DNA of 46,928 nucleotides from CAZEDU01 sp964511185. Its GTDB lineage: Bacteria > Myxococcota > Myxococcia > Myxococcales > Myxococcaceae. Each line of letters starts with the position of its first letter. Position 1 is the stretch's first letter. The notes beneath the pieces are model-generated. The model was given only the letters and a program-made list of their open reading frames with translations, was not told the DNA's origin and searched no databases. A program made the translations under genes and the position numbers. Of this stretch, positions 1 to 8,129 are shown one piece after another. The stretch is from the NCBI GenBank assembly GCA_964511185.1, contig CAZEDU010000028.1, positions 1 to 46,928 on the forward strand, given 5' to 3'.

Positions 1-69
1 CCCAAGTGGGACGGCGGGAACTCTCGCAAGCACATCCTCGATGCGGTCGAGGGCAAGCACGCCCGGTAG
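1..69 (+). CDS. C-terminal end of an unidentified protein (5' truncated)
   Basis: The first 69 bases read in frame 1 as 22 residues ending in GKHAR and a TAG stop. The fragment is too short to assign to a family. Codon use is G/C-ending like the rest of the window, which supports a real coding tail. The stop is followed 34 bases later by the first palindromic repeat pair. It could also be a chance open frame. Confidence 0.45.
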   Translation, partial: PKWDGGNSRKHILDAVEGKHAR

Positions 70-103
70 GGGTACAAAAGCCGCTGTGAGCCTTGGAAAA
101 GAC

Positions 104-132
104 GGGGACAGTCCCCTCTGGGGACAGTCCCG
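104..132. repeat. Tandem palindrome pair GGGGACAGTCCCC
   Basis: Two copies of a near-perfect palindrome (GGGGAC-A-GTCCCC) lie at 104-116 and 120-132, three bases apart. The same unit recurs at 12169-12181, 12245-12273, 36013-36035 and 36669-36697. It looks like a REP-type dispersed palindromic element. Here it sits between the end of the first gene and the sigma-factor gene, so it could act as a terminator or RNA hairpin. Nothing else recognisable is seen in 70-317. Confidence 0.8.
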
Positions 133-317
133 TTTCGCTATACTTCGGGCGAGGGAATAGAACCCCTCGCCCGGTGTCTATTGGGGCATGTCAGGCAGGC
201 GAACAGGCGGGAAAGTCCTTTGAAATGTCCGGTGTTACCAACTGCCCGGGTGGCTACATTGTTCGGCGGACGACGGTCATTTGCCTCGCGGTCATGAGGA
301 CTTAGGAAATCAGAACG

Positions 318-1004
318 ATGCTCGACTTCCGGCAGAACAACCGCACCAAGCAGGAGTTCGAGGCGCTCGCGCTGGCGCACATGGACCCGCTGTATTCGGC
401 GGCCCTGCGGCTCACCAAGAACGAACGCGACGCGGAAGACCTCGTGCAGGACACCTGCATGCGCGCTTACCGCTTCTTCGACAAGTTCGAACGCGGCACC
501 AACATCAAGGCCTGGCTGTTCAAGATCCTGACGAACACGTTCATCAACCGCTACCGCCGCAGGGTGAAGGAGCGCACGGTCGTCGAAGGCTCCGAGCGCG
601 AGGCGGTGCACGAGCGCTTCATCAGCCGCGACGCCACGGACTACGCCGCGAACCCCGAGCAGTACCTGTTCGATCGGCTCTTGTCCGACGACGTCCTCCG
701 CGCGATCGACTCGCTGCCCATCGACTTCCGGCTGGTGGTCATCCTCGCGGACCTGCAGGAGTTCTCGTACAAAGAGATCGCCGACATCCTCGAGTGCCCC
801 GTCGGCACGGTGATGAGCCGGCTGTTCCGCGGCCGCAAGCTCCTACAGAAGCAGCTCCGCGAGTACGCGCTGGGCGAAGGCGTCCTCAACGGCCCGGAGT
901 CGGGGCAGGCCGAGGGCGGCAAGACCGCCGCGCCGACGAGCTTGGCAGAAAGCAGCACNNNNNNNNNNTTGAGCGACTACCGCGCTCGCAAAAAGGTCGG
1001 GTAA
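318..1004 (+). CDS. ECF-family RNA polymerase sigma factor (interrupted by a 10-N gap)
   Basis: An alternative sigma factor that would direct RNA polymerase to a stress or envelope regulon. Region 2 spans residues about 13-83 with DAEDLVQDTCMRAYR and a basic NRYRRR segment. Region 4 spans about 125-180 with FSYKEIADILECPVGTVMSRL, the usual -35-binding helix-turn-helix. There is no region 3, as expected for the ECF type. The ATG is preceded by a weak AGGA. Ten Ns at 959-968 fall after region 4; read at face value the frame stays open and ends in YRARKKVG, a plausible tail, but the true gap length is unknown. An anti-sigma-like gene begins 30 bases after the stop, so the two probably form a regulated pair. 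ECF subgroup not determined. Confidence 0.9.
   Translation: MLDFRQNNRTKQEFEALALAHMDPLYSAALRLTKNERDAEDLVQDTCMRAYRFFDKFERGTNIKAWLFKILTNTFINRYRRRVKERTVVEGSEREAVHERFISRDATDYAANPEQYLFDRLLSDDVLRAIDSLPIDFRLVVILADLQEFSYKEIADILECPVGTVMSRLFRGRKLLQKQLREYALGEGVLNGPESGQAEGGKTAAPTSLAESSXXXXLSDYRARKKVG
959..968. other. Assembly gap (10 N) inside the sigma-factor gene
   Basis: Ten consecutive Ns. With exactly ten bases the downstream frame remains open to the TAA at 1002-1004. If the true length is not 10 modulo 3, the C-terminus changes and could stop at the TGA at 970-972. Confidence 0.99.
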
Positions 1005-1034
1005 GTCACCTTGGGTGCCCTGCTCTCTGCCGCC

Positions 1035-1841
1035 ATGAACTGTTCGGAGCTCGAGCAAGTCATCTTCCCCTACGTCGACGGCGAGCTCGATGAGGCCGAC
1101 GCCGCGCTGATCGAGCAGCACCTGGCCCAGTGCGCCAGCTGCTCGACCCGCGTGCACGACGAGAAGCGCTTCAAGTCGGAGCTGAAGCTCAAGGTCCAGT
1201 CCGCGCTGACGCCCGCGCCGGCCCACTTGCGCGCGCGCGTCGTCACCCAGGTGCAGAAGGCGCACCGGCAGCGGGTGGCGGCGCAGTGGCTGCGCTGGTC
1301 GGCGGCGGCCGCCGCGGTGACGCTGGTGACGAGCGCCGCTTACTTCTCGTACCGGCCGATGGTGCGGCAGCGCTTCGTCGAAGACGCCGCGCTCCGCCAC
1401 GCCAAGCGGTTCCCGCTCGAGATTCAGCACCCGTCCGCCGAGCAGATCGAAGCCTGGTTCGGCGGCAAGCTCGATCACCGCATCGCGGTGCCGCGGCTGC
1501 CCAACGTGGTGCCCGCGGGCGCGCGGCTGCTCAACGTGCAAGCCAAGCAGGCCGCCTACATTCGGTACGACGAGCCGTCGGGCATCGGCCGCGTCGGGCT
1601 GTTCGTCTACGACGACAAGCAGAACGAGACGGACTTCGAGGACCTACCGAACGCCACCGTCGGTGCGAGCCACGGGTACAATGTGGTCAGCTGGCGCGAA
1701 GGTGATGTGGTGTACCAGCTGGTGAGCGACCTCGACGAAGCAGACATTCGCAAGATGCTGAGCGGGAGCTTGAAGCGCGCGCCTGCCAGCCCGCCCGCCC
1801 GCCCAGCGCTCGAGGTGCAGCCGGCTTCGCTACAACGCTGA
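1035..1841 (+). CDS. Membrane-bound zinc-finger anti-sigma factor
   Basis: Probably holds the upstream ECF sigma factor inactive at the inner membrane. The N-terminus has the zf-HC2/ZAS-type pattern: Cys3, His29, Cys33 and Cys36 (HxxxCxxC). A single hydrophobic stretch at about 87-105 is the predicted transmembrane helix, followed by a roughly 160-residue outer domain with no family I recognise. The ATG at 1035 is preferred to the in-frame TTG at 1011, because the zinc-finger motif in such proteins usually begins within the first few residues. It lies 30 bases downstream of the sigma gene in the same direction. The protein is 268 residues. The pairing is inferred from position and motif. Confidence 0.85.
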   Translation: MNCSELEQVIFPYVDGELDEADAALIEQHLAQCASCSTRVHDEKRFKSELKLKVQSALTPAPAHLRARVVTQVQKAHRQRVAAQWLRWSAAAAAVTLVTSAAYFSYRPMVRQRFVEDAALRHAKRFPLEIQHPSAEQIEAWFGGKLDHRIAVPRLPNVVPAGARLLNVQAKQAAYIRYDEPSGIGRVGLFVYDDKQNETDFEDLPNATVGASHGYNVVSWREGDVVYQLVSDLDEADIRKMLSGSLKRAPASPPARPALEVQPASLQR

Positions 1842-1881
1842 AGCGCGCGCGACCTCAGGCAGCGGCTGCGGCCCCCGAAAA

Positions 1882-1909
1882 TTAGCCTCCAGCGGTTTTC
1901 TGATAGCGT
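1882..1909 (+). promoter_or_regulatory. Possible housekeeping promoter of frzS
   Basis: TTAGCC (1882-1887) and TAGCGT (1904-1909) are separated by 16 bases and lie just upstream of the frzS ATG at 1923. Both hexamers are imperfect, and the leader would be only a few bases long. This is a weak call. Confidence 0.25.
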
Positions 1910-1922
1910 TGAGGGCACTTCC

Positions 1923-3563
1923 ATGCCCAACAAGATCTTGATCATCGAGGGAGATGCCGCGCTTTCGAGCAGCATCCGCTCCGCAGCCGAAGCCAAGGGC
2001 TTCGAGGCGCAGGAGAGCTCGGATGGCAAGCGCGCGCCCGATCTGATTCGCAGCGCGAGGCCGGATCTGGTGCTGCTCGCGGTCGATCTCCCCGCCGGAC
2101 AAAACGGCTACATCCTCTGCGGCAAGCTGAAGAAAGACGACGACCTCAAGGCGGTGCCGATCATCATCATCGGCAACCCGGACGGCTTCGCGCAGCACCG
2201 AAAGCTCAAGACCCACGCGGACGACTACGTCGCCAAGCCGCTGGAGCCGGACGCGCTCGTCGAGCGCATCGGCGCGCTGATCGGCTTCCCCGAGGCCGCC
2301 GCTCCGGAGGTCGACGAGAGCCTGAGCCTGTCCGACCTGGTGGAGGTGGAAGAGGCGCCGGCCGATGAAGAGAGCACGAGCGCCGAGGAGATCGCGCTCG
2401 ACGCCGGAGTCGAGGCCACCGTGCAGGGCGACCCCGAGCTCGACATGCTCGACGCCGCGTTCGACGACATCTCGACGACGGGCGCGTCCGCCGCCGGTGA
2501 GGACCTCGATCCTCCGCCCCCACCGGACGGCATGTCCGAAGAGGTGGAGATCTCGGCGCTGAACGACATCGGCGAAGAGATCAGCGAGGAAGACCCGAAC
2601 GAGAAGACCCAGATCGGCCTCCCCTCGCGCAAGGCGGCGGCCGCCGAGGCCCAGCCCGAGGCGGTGGACGAGGCGATCGACGCGCCCGCGCCGCCTCCGG
2701 CTGAGAGCCCGCGCGCCAGCTACCGCGGCGCGGGCGGAGACGCGTCGGAGCTGCGGGAGCTGCGCGCGCGGCTGTCCCAGCTCGAGGGCGCGCTGCAGGA
2801 CGCCGAGGCGCGCGCCAACGAGCAGGAAGCGCGCGTGCGCGCGCTGGAGTCGGAGCTGGAGTCGAAGTCGACCGAGCTCGAGGCCAGCCGCGGCGGCGGC
2901 GGCAAGAGCGACAAGGAGCTGTTCGCGCTCAAGGACGCGGCGACGAAGAAGGACAAGGAGATCCTCCGCCTCAAGAGCGAGCTCAACGAGAAAGAGAAGG
3001 AGCTGGTGGAGCTGCAGGACCGGCTCAACCAGATCGAGCAGCAGGCGTCCGAAGGCAGCGGCGAGCTCGCCCGGCGCGACGCGCAGATCAAGACGCTCAC
3101 CGGGAAGGTCGATCAGCTCACCAGCGAGAAGCGGCGCGCCGAGCAGCAAGCCAGCCAGGCGAAAGACGAGGCCCGCGCGGCCCAGGGGCGCGTCGCCGCG
3201 CTGGAGTCGGAGCTGACCGCCGCCCAGGAGCGCGCCGCGGCCGCCGACGAAGCCGAGCAGCTCCGCGCCGAGCTCGACCGCGCGCGCCAGGAGGCGGAGG
3301 ACACCCGCGCCCAGCTCGAGACGCAGCTCACCACCCAGGCCACCGCCTTCGCCGAGGAGGCCGCCAGCCTCCGCCGCCGCATCAACGAGATGGAGGAGTC
3401 GACGGCGAAGAACGAGGAGCGCGCGAGCAAGCTCTACGCCCGCATCAAGGGCGAGGAGAAGCTGCGCGACAAGACCAAGAAGGCGCTGTCGATCGCGCTG
3501 CAGCTGCTCGACGAGCAGGCCGCGTCAGGCGACGAGACGAACGACGAAGAGGCGACGGCGTAA
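1923..3563 (+). CDS. frzS: FrzS-like motility protein: pseudo-receiver plus long coiled coil
   Basis: In Myxococcus xanthus FrzS is a pole-to-pole dynamic protein needed for type IV pilus-driven (social) motility. Residues 1-125 form a response-regulator-like domain. Asp55 lies in LLAVDLPAGQNGY, and the segment IIIIGNPDGFAQHRKL carries His92, with Tyr102 and Lys105 following. To my knowledge these match the noteworthy positions in the published atypical FrzS receiver. An acidic, Pro/Ala-rich linker follows (about 126-270), then an extended Glu/Lys/Ala-rich coiled coil to about residue 520. The C-terminus has the segment RDKTKKALSIALQLLDEQ. The length (546 residues) is close to M. xanthus FrzS. 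It stops five bases from the end of the convergent gene. The call rests on strong residue-level similarity from memory. Confidence 0.9.
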   Translation: MPNKILIIEGDAALSSSIRSAAEAKGFEAQESSDGKRAPDLIRSARPDLVLLAVDLPAGQNGYILCGKLKKDDDLKAVPIIIIGNPDGFAQHRKLKTHADDYVAKPLEPDALVERIGALIGFPEAAAPEVDESLSLSDLVEVEEAPADEESTSAEEIALDAGVEATVQGDPELDMLDAAFDDISTTGASAAGEDLDPPPPPDGMSEEVEISALNDIGEEISEEDPNEKTQIGLPSRKAAAAEAQPEAVDEAIDAPAPPPAESPRASYRGAGGDASELRELRARLSQLEGALQDAEARANEQEARVRALESELESKSTELEASRGGGGKSDKELFALKDAATKKDKEILRLKSELNEKEKELVELQDRLNQIEQQASEGSGELARRDAQIKTLTGKVDQLTSEKRRAEQQASQAKDEARAAQGRVAALESELTAAQERAAAADEAEQLRAELDRARQEAEDTRAQLETQLTTQATAFAEEAASLRRRINEMEESTAKNEERASKLYARIKGEEKLRDKTKKALSIALQLLDEQAASGDETNDEEATA

Positions 3564-3568
3564 GCGCC

Positions 3569-4740
3569 CTACTTGTCGTCCTTCTTGGGCGTGTTCTTCT
3601 TGTCCATCAGCTTCTTCGCCTGCATCTGCACCGAGTTGGGCACGTTCTTGTCGCGCGCGAGCTTCTTCAAGTCGGCCTCGTGCAGCGAGTTGAGCAGCCT
3701 CAGCGACACCGCCTGCGGCGTCTTCGGGTTCTTCACCAGGCCGAGCTTGACCGGGTACATCTTCGTCCACTCCCGGTCGCTGTAGATGACGCGCAAGACG
3801 TCGTCCTGAATCGAGCGGTTGTTCACCGCGGTCATCACCTCGCCGTCGGTGATGCGCGGGCTGCGGATCACCGCCACCGCGACCAGCTTGTTGGAGTCGC
3901 GGATCAAAAGGCCGCGCGCTTCCTTGTTGCCCATCGTCGCCAGCTTGATCTTCTGGGCGATGTTCATCTTCATGATGCGCTGCGTGAGCGTGAGCCGGCG
4001 GCCTTCGTCCATGGGCGGCGCCGACTCGTTGGTGAGCTCTTTGTACTCCTCGACCAGCTCCTCGGCGGTGGGCCCCGGGTCGGGCGGGTTCTCGGCGGCG
4101 TCGGGCCCGAAGATGCGGATGCGCGCCTCTTTCATCTGAGGCACGTCGGCGATGTGGAGGCCGCTGCGCACCGCGAAGTCGCAGACGCTGTCGACCAGCG
4201 AGACGACCGCCTGAGGGTTCTGGCAGAGCTGCCGAATGATGTCGTCGTGCCGCAGGATGCGCAGCTGGTTCTGGCCGATCACCTCGATCACTTTGGGGGT
4301 GCACTTCCTGGCCGCGACCGCCACCGCCTCGTCGGGCGTGCTGGCGTTCAAGATCAGCATGATCGCGTAGTCCTCTTTCTCCCAGTACAGCTCGAGGAAG
4401 TGCGCGAGCACCTGCGGCTTGACGTTCTCGTCGCGGAACGCGGGCGCGAGCATGCGGTCGGGCAGCGTGCTCGCGGTCTTCGTCGCCTGCTCGCGCACGC
4501 CCGCGTCGGGGTCGAACGTGAGCAGGAACAGGGCGCCCAGCATGTCTGCGGGCGAGAGCGGGACGAGCGCCTTCGCGGCCATCATGCGCAGCGGCACCGG
4601 CGAGTTGCCGTCGACGTGCTTGCGCGCGCTGGGCGGCAAGAAGTCCGACGTCATCGGGGCGACGCGCTGCGCGGCGGTGGAGGTGGCGGCCTCTTCCGGG
4701 GCCAGCTGCGGGACGTCGGCGACGGCTTCGGTCGTGTCGC

Positions 4741-4744
<4 letters not shown>
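3569..4744 (-). CDS. Conserved alpha-helical protein of unknown function
   Basis: A 391-residue protein without signal peptide or membrane segment. It is rich in short amphipathic helices such as SPADMLGALFLLTFDPDAGVR and repeated leucine/alanine patterns, suggesting a HEAT- or ARM-like solenoid, but no named family is recognised. A low-complexity acidic linker lies around residues 205-240, and the last 20 residues are very lysine-rich. Its ATG overlaps the coaX stop by four bases (ATGA), so it is probably co-translated with coaX. It ends tail to tail with frzS. A link to motility through that neighbour is possible but unproven. Confidence 0.75.
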
Positions 4745-5508
<764 letters not shown>

Positions 5509-5520
5509 TGGCCTGAAAGC

Positions 5521-6534
5521 TTAGCGCTGTCGGGGTCGGAGTTGTTCGACATCACCCGCCAGGACGCGCTCGACGGCGCCCTCGGGGGTGCGCACGAGCA
5601 GCGCACCCGCATCGTCGATGTCCTCGGCGGTGCCCCGGAGCTCGCGCCGCTCCATCTTCACCATCACGTCCTGACCGATGGTGGACGACAGCGTGCGCCA
5701 GGTGCGCCGCACCGGCTCGAAGCCCCGCTGCGCGTGCTCGTCGAGCCAGTACTCCAGCCGGCTCAAGAGCGCGGCGGTGAAGAGCGCCCGGGGGACCTTC
5801 TCGCCCCGCGCGAGCCAGAGCGAGGTCGCCGACTCTCGCAGCTCATCTGGGAAGTCCTGCTCGCGGGCGTTCAGGTTCACCCCGATGCCCAAGATGACGA
5901 AGTGGATGCGCTCGGTGTCGGCCGACAGCTCGGTGAGGATGCCGGCGATCTTCCGGCCGTTCACGTGCACGTCGTTGGGCCACTTGATCTCGGCGTGGGC
6001 CCCGGCCTCGCGGATCGTCTCGGCCACGGCGACCGCCGCGAGCAAGGTGAGCTCCGGGGCGCGCTGCGGCGGCAGCTCCGGCCGCAACACGATCGACGTG
6101 TAGAGGTTGAGCCGGGGCGGCGACACCCAGGCGCGGCCGCGGCGGCCCTTGCCCTGGGTCTGCTGCTCGCAAATCACCAGCTCGCCGTGGAACGCGCCCT
6201 CTTGCGCCAGCCGGTAGGCGTGCTCGTTGGTCGAGCCGAGCGACAGCTCGTGGTGAATCGTCCGGCCGATGTCGTGCGTGCTGAGCAGCGGGGACAGCTC
6301 GAGCGAGGTGAGCCGGTCGGGGATCTCGACCAACCGGTAGCCCCGCGAGGGCGCCGCGTCGATGCGGTACCCCATGCGGCGCAGCGACTCGACGTACTTC
6401 CAGACAGCTGTTCGCGAGAGCCCCAGCTTGTCGGACAGCGCTTCGCCCGAGGTGAACTCGTCACCTCCGTCGGCGAGGAACGTGAGGATCATCTCCTCGT
6501 GCTCGCCCGTTTGCTGGAACGCGTCGGCAGCCAC
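5521..6534 (-). CDS. birA: Bifunctional biotin ligase/repressor BirA
   Basis: Activates biotin to biotinyl-AMP and attaches it to the carrier domain of biotin enzymes such as acetyl-CoA carboxylase. An N-terminal winged helix (residues about 13-65, ending in the YRIDAAPSRGYRL wing) indicates a DNA-binding, repressor-type BirA. The catalytic part has the biotinyl-AMP loop QGKGRRGR (127-134), KWPND (184-188), GRKIAGILTE and GIGVN (216-220). A C-terminal SH3-like domain follows. The protein is 337 residues, with coaX 12 bases downstream. No biotin synthesis gene is in the window, so the operator it binds cannot be named. Confidence 0.95.
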   Translation of the reverse strand: MAADAFQQTGEHEEMILTFLADGGDEFTSGEALSDKLGLSRTAVWKYVESLRRMGYRIDAAPSRGYRLVEIPDRLTSLELSPLLSTHDIGRTIHHELSLGSTNEHAYRLAQEGAFHGELVICEQQTQGKGRRGRAWVSPPRLNLYTSIVLRPELPPQRAPELTLLAAVAVAETIREAGAHAEIKWPNDVHVNGRKIAGILTELSADTERIHFVILGIGVNLNAREQDFPDELRESATSLWLARGEKVPRALFTAALLSRLEYWLDEHAQRGFEPVRRTWRTLSSTIGQDVMVKMERRELRGTAEDIDDAGALLVRTPEGAVERVLAGDVEQLRPRQR

Positions 6535-6600
6535 GGTCCCTAAGGGTATTGGGCGGATCCGACACGGTCAATGAACGTACGTCCAACCACCCAACCCCAC

Positions 6601-7223
6601 CTACCGCTCGGCCGCCCCTTTGAGGTCGTACTTGGCCAGATCCAGCTCCGCCTGGGGGATGCGCTTGCCGTCCGTCTCGGCGACCACGCGCACCTTCACC
6701 AAGCCGACCGAGGGAGCGAACGTCAGCTCGTTCACCAGCGTGGTGCGCGCGTCGACCCGGTTTCGCCCCTCGACCTTGACGCAGCCTTCGAATTGCCCGG
6801 CCGGCGCCTGGCAGGGCGACGCGATCATGATCGGCGCCACCCTCTGCATGNNNNNNNNNNCGCGCCGAATTCGGCGATGCGGTAGTGCTCGACGGACGAC
6901 ACCGACACGACGTTGGTCCAGGTGCGGCCCACCTCGAGCGGCTCGCGGAGCAGGTAGCGCTTCTGGTCGCGGATGCCGTACGGGTCGACCATCAGCTGGC
7001 CCCCCTGGGTGTCGTGAAAGAAGCCCTTCTCCTGCTTGGTGATCTCCACCACCTGCGGCCGCTTCTCGCCGAGGAAGTTCATCTGGTACTCCCAGCGATT
7101 CCCCACCGCGAGCGGGTAGTAGACCGACAAGCCGCTCTCCTCGCGCGCCTTCGCCGTCTGCGCGCCCTTCGCGCAGCCGAGCGCCAGCACCACGAGCACC
7201 ATCGACACCGCACGCTTCACCAT
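6601..7223 (-). CDS. Putative lipoprotein, interrupted by a 10-N gap
   Basis: Starts MVKRAVSMVLVVLALGCAKG: a basic N-terminus, hydrophobic stretch and a clear lipobox LALGC, so an outer- or inner-membrane lipoprotein is predicted. The ATG at 7223 is preferred over 7241 because GAGGAG lies seven bases upstream. The mature part has an extracellular-type pattern (YYPLAVGNRWEYQMNF, LEVGRTWTNV) seen in many myxobacterial exported proteins, but no function is recognised. After the gap at 6851-6860 the C-terminal half (MIASPCQAPAGQFEGCVKV...) is in another frame, so the true gap length should be 2 modulo 3, or a frameshift exists. It lies 14 bases after the HEAT-type lipoprotein gene, in the same operon. 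Confidence 0.75.
6851..6860. other. Assembly gap (10 N) inside a lipoprotein gene
   Basis: Ten Ns. On the minus strand the upstream half ends on a whole codon at 6861, and the downstream half begins with one spare base at 6850. The real missing length must therefore be 2 modulo 3 for an intact gene, and ten does not fit. Confidence 0.99.
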
Positions 7224-7237
7224 CGGTTGGCTCCTCG

Positions 7238-8116
7238 TCATCGCCGCAGCTTGGCCGCGGCGTCCATTTCTTCCAGCGCCTGCTCGGCGGCGGCGCGAAT
7301 CGCGTCCTCGTCGTGGCCCTGCGCGACCGTGTACAGGTACGCGCGCGCCTCGTCACCGCCGATCGCGCCCAGCGCGAAGGTGATCTCGCGGATGAACATC
7401 ATGTCCTTGGCGCGGGCGAGGTCGATGAGCGCGGGCACCGCGCGCTGCTCCTTGAGCTCGACCAGCGCGCCGATCGCCTGGCGCACCTCGGCCGGGTCGG
7501 TCCCTTTGAGCCGAGCGAGGAGCGCGTCGGCCGCCGCCGGGTGGCGCCGCTCGGTCAGCTCGTCGACGGCGGCGCGCTGAAGCGGAGCGCTCTTGTCCGA
7601 AAGGTCCTTCACCAGCGCGTCGTCCTTCTTCGAGATCGCCCACAGGCGCGCGTGGGCCAAAGCGATCGCGTCCTCGAGCGCGATGGCCAGCGCGCGGCGC
7701 GCCGCCTCTTGCCGCTCGTCGAGCCCCGCGCCGGCGATGCGCGCCGAGCCAGCGCCGAACAGCTGGTAGCGGCCCCGCTCGGTGTTGGGGACCCGCGCGA
7801 GGAGCGCCACGGTCGACCCGACCCGCGCGCCCTTCTCCTCCGCGTCTATCTCTTGGAGCGGCTCCATGAGGAGCTCGAGCCGAACCGCCTGACCCTTGCG
7901 CTTGTCGTCGGGCTTCAGCCGCTCGAACCCGCCGTGCGCGTCGAGCTTCGCGTCGGCGAGCGACTGAAGCTGCTGACGGGAGAGCCCGAGCACACCGGTC
8001 GGATCGCCCGGCTCCAGGACCAAGAGCGCCTCGACCAGGTGCTTGGGCGGCTTGCTCGAGCAAGCCGCCGAACCCACCGCCAACACCATCGCTGCGAGCA
8101 GGCCGGCGTACCGCAT
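7238..8116 (-). CDS. Putative lipoprotein with HEAT-like repeats
   Basis: The ATG at 8116 gives MRYAGLLAAMVLAVGSAACSS, a signal sequence with a plausible lipoprotein cysteine at residue 19; the longer frame upstream is arginine/proline noise. From about residue 175 the sequence shows repeated helical units (KSAPLQRAAVDELTERRHP, DPAEVRQAIGALVELKEQ, KDMMFIREITFALGAIGG, HDEDAIRAAAEQALEEM). These resemble HEAT/PBS-lyase-like repeats used for protein binding. The protein is 292 residues. It follows the HARE-HTH gene by 13 bases and overlaps the upstream ATG candidate of the next lipoprotein. Role unknown. Confidence 0.75.
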   Translation of the reverse strand: MRYAGLLAAMVLAVGSAACSSKPPKHLVEALLVLEPGDPTGVLGLSRQQLQSLADAKLDAHGGFERLKPDDKRKGQAVRLELLMEPLQEIDAEEKGARVGSTVALLARVPNTERGRYQLFGAGSARIAGAGLDERQEAARRALAIALEDAIALAHARLWAISKKDDALVKDLSDKSAPLQRAAVDELTERRHPAAADALLARLKGTDPAEVRQAIGALVELKEQRAVPALIDLARAKDMMFIREITFALGAIGGDEARAYLYTVAQGHDEDAIRAAAEQALEEMDAAAKLRR

Positions 8117-8129
8117 CGCCCTCGGGCCT

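Noticed and set aside
93..305. A 70-residue plus-strand frame before the sigma-factor gene
   Set aside because: It starts inside the palindromic repeat, has no ribosome site and no recognisable motif.
1830..3149. A 439-residue open frame antisense to frzS
   Set aside because: Leucine/arginine-rich mirror of the coiled coil; frzS has recognisable motifs on the other strand.
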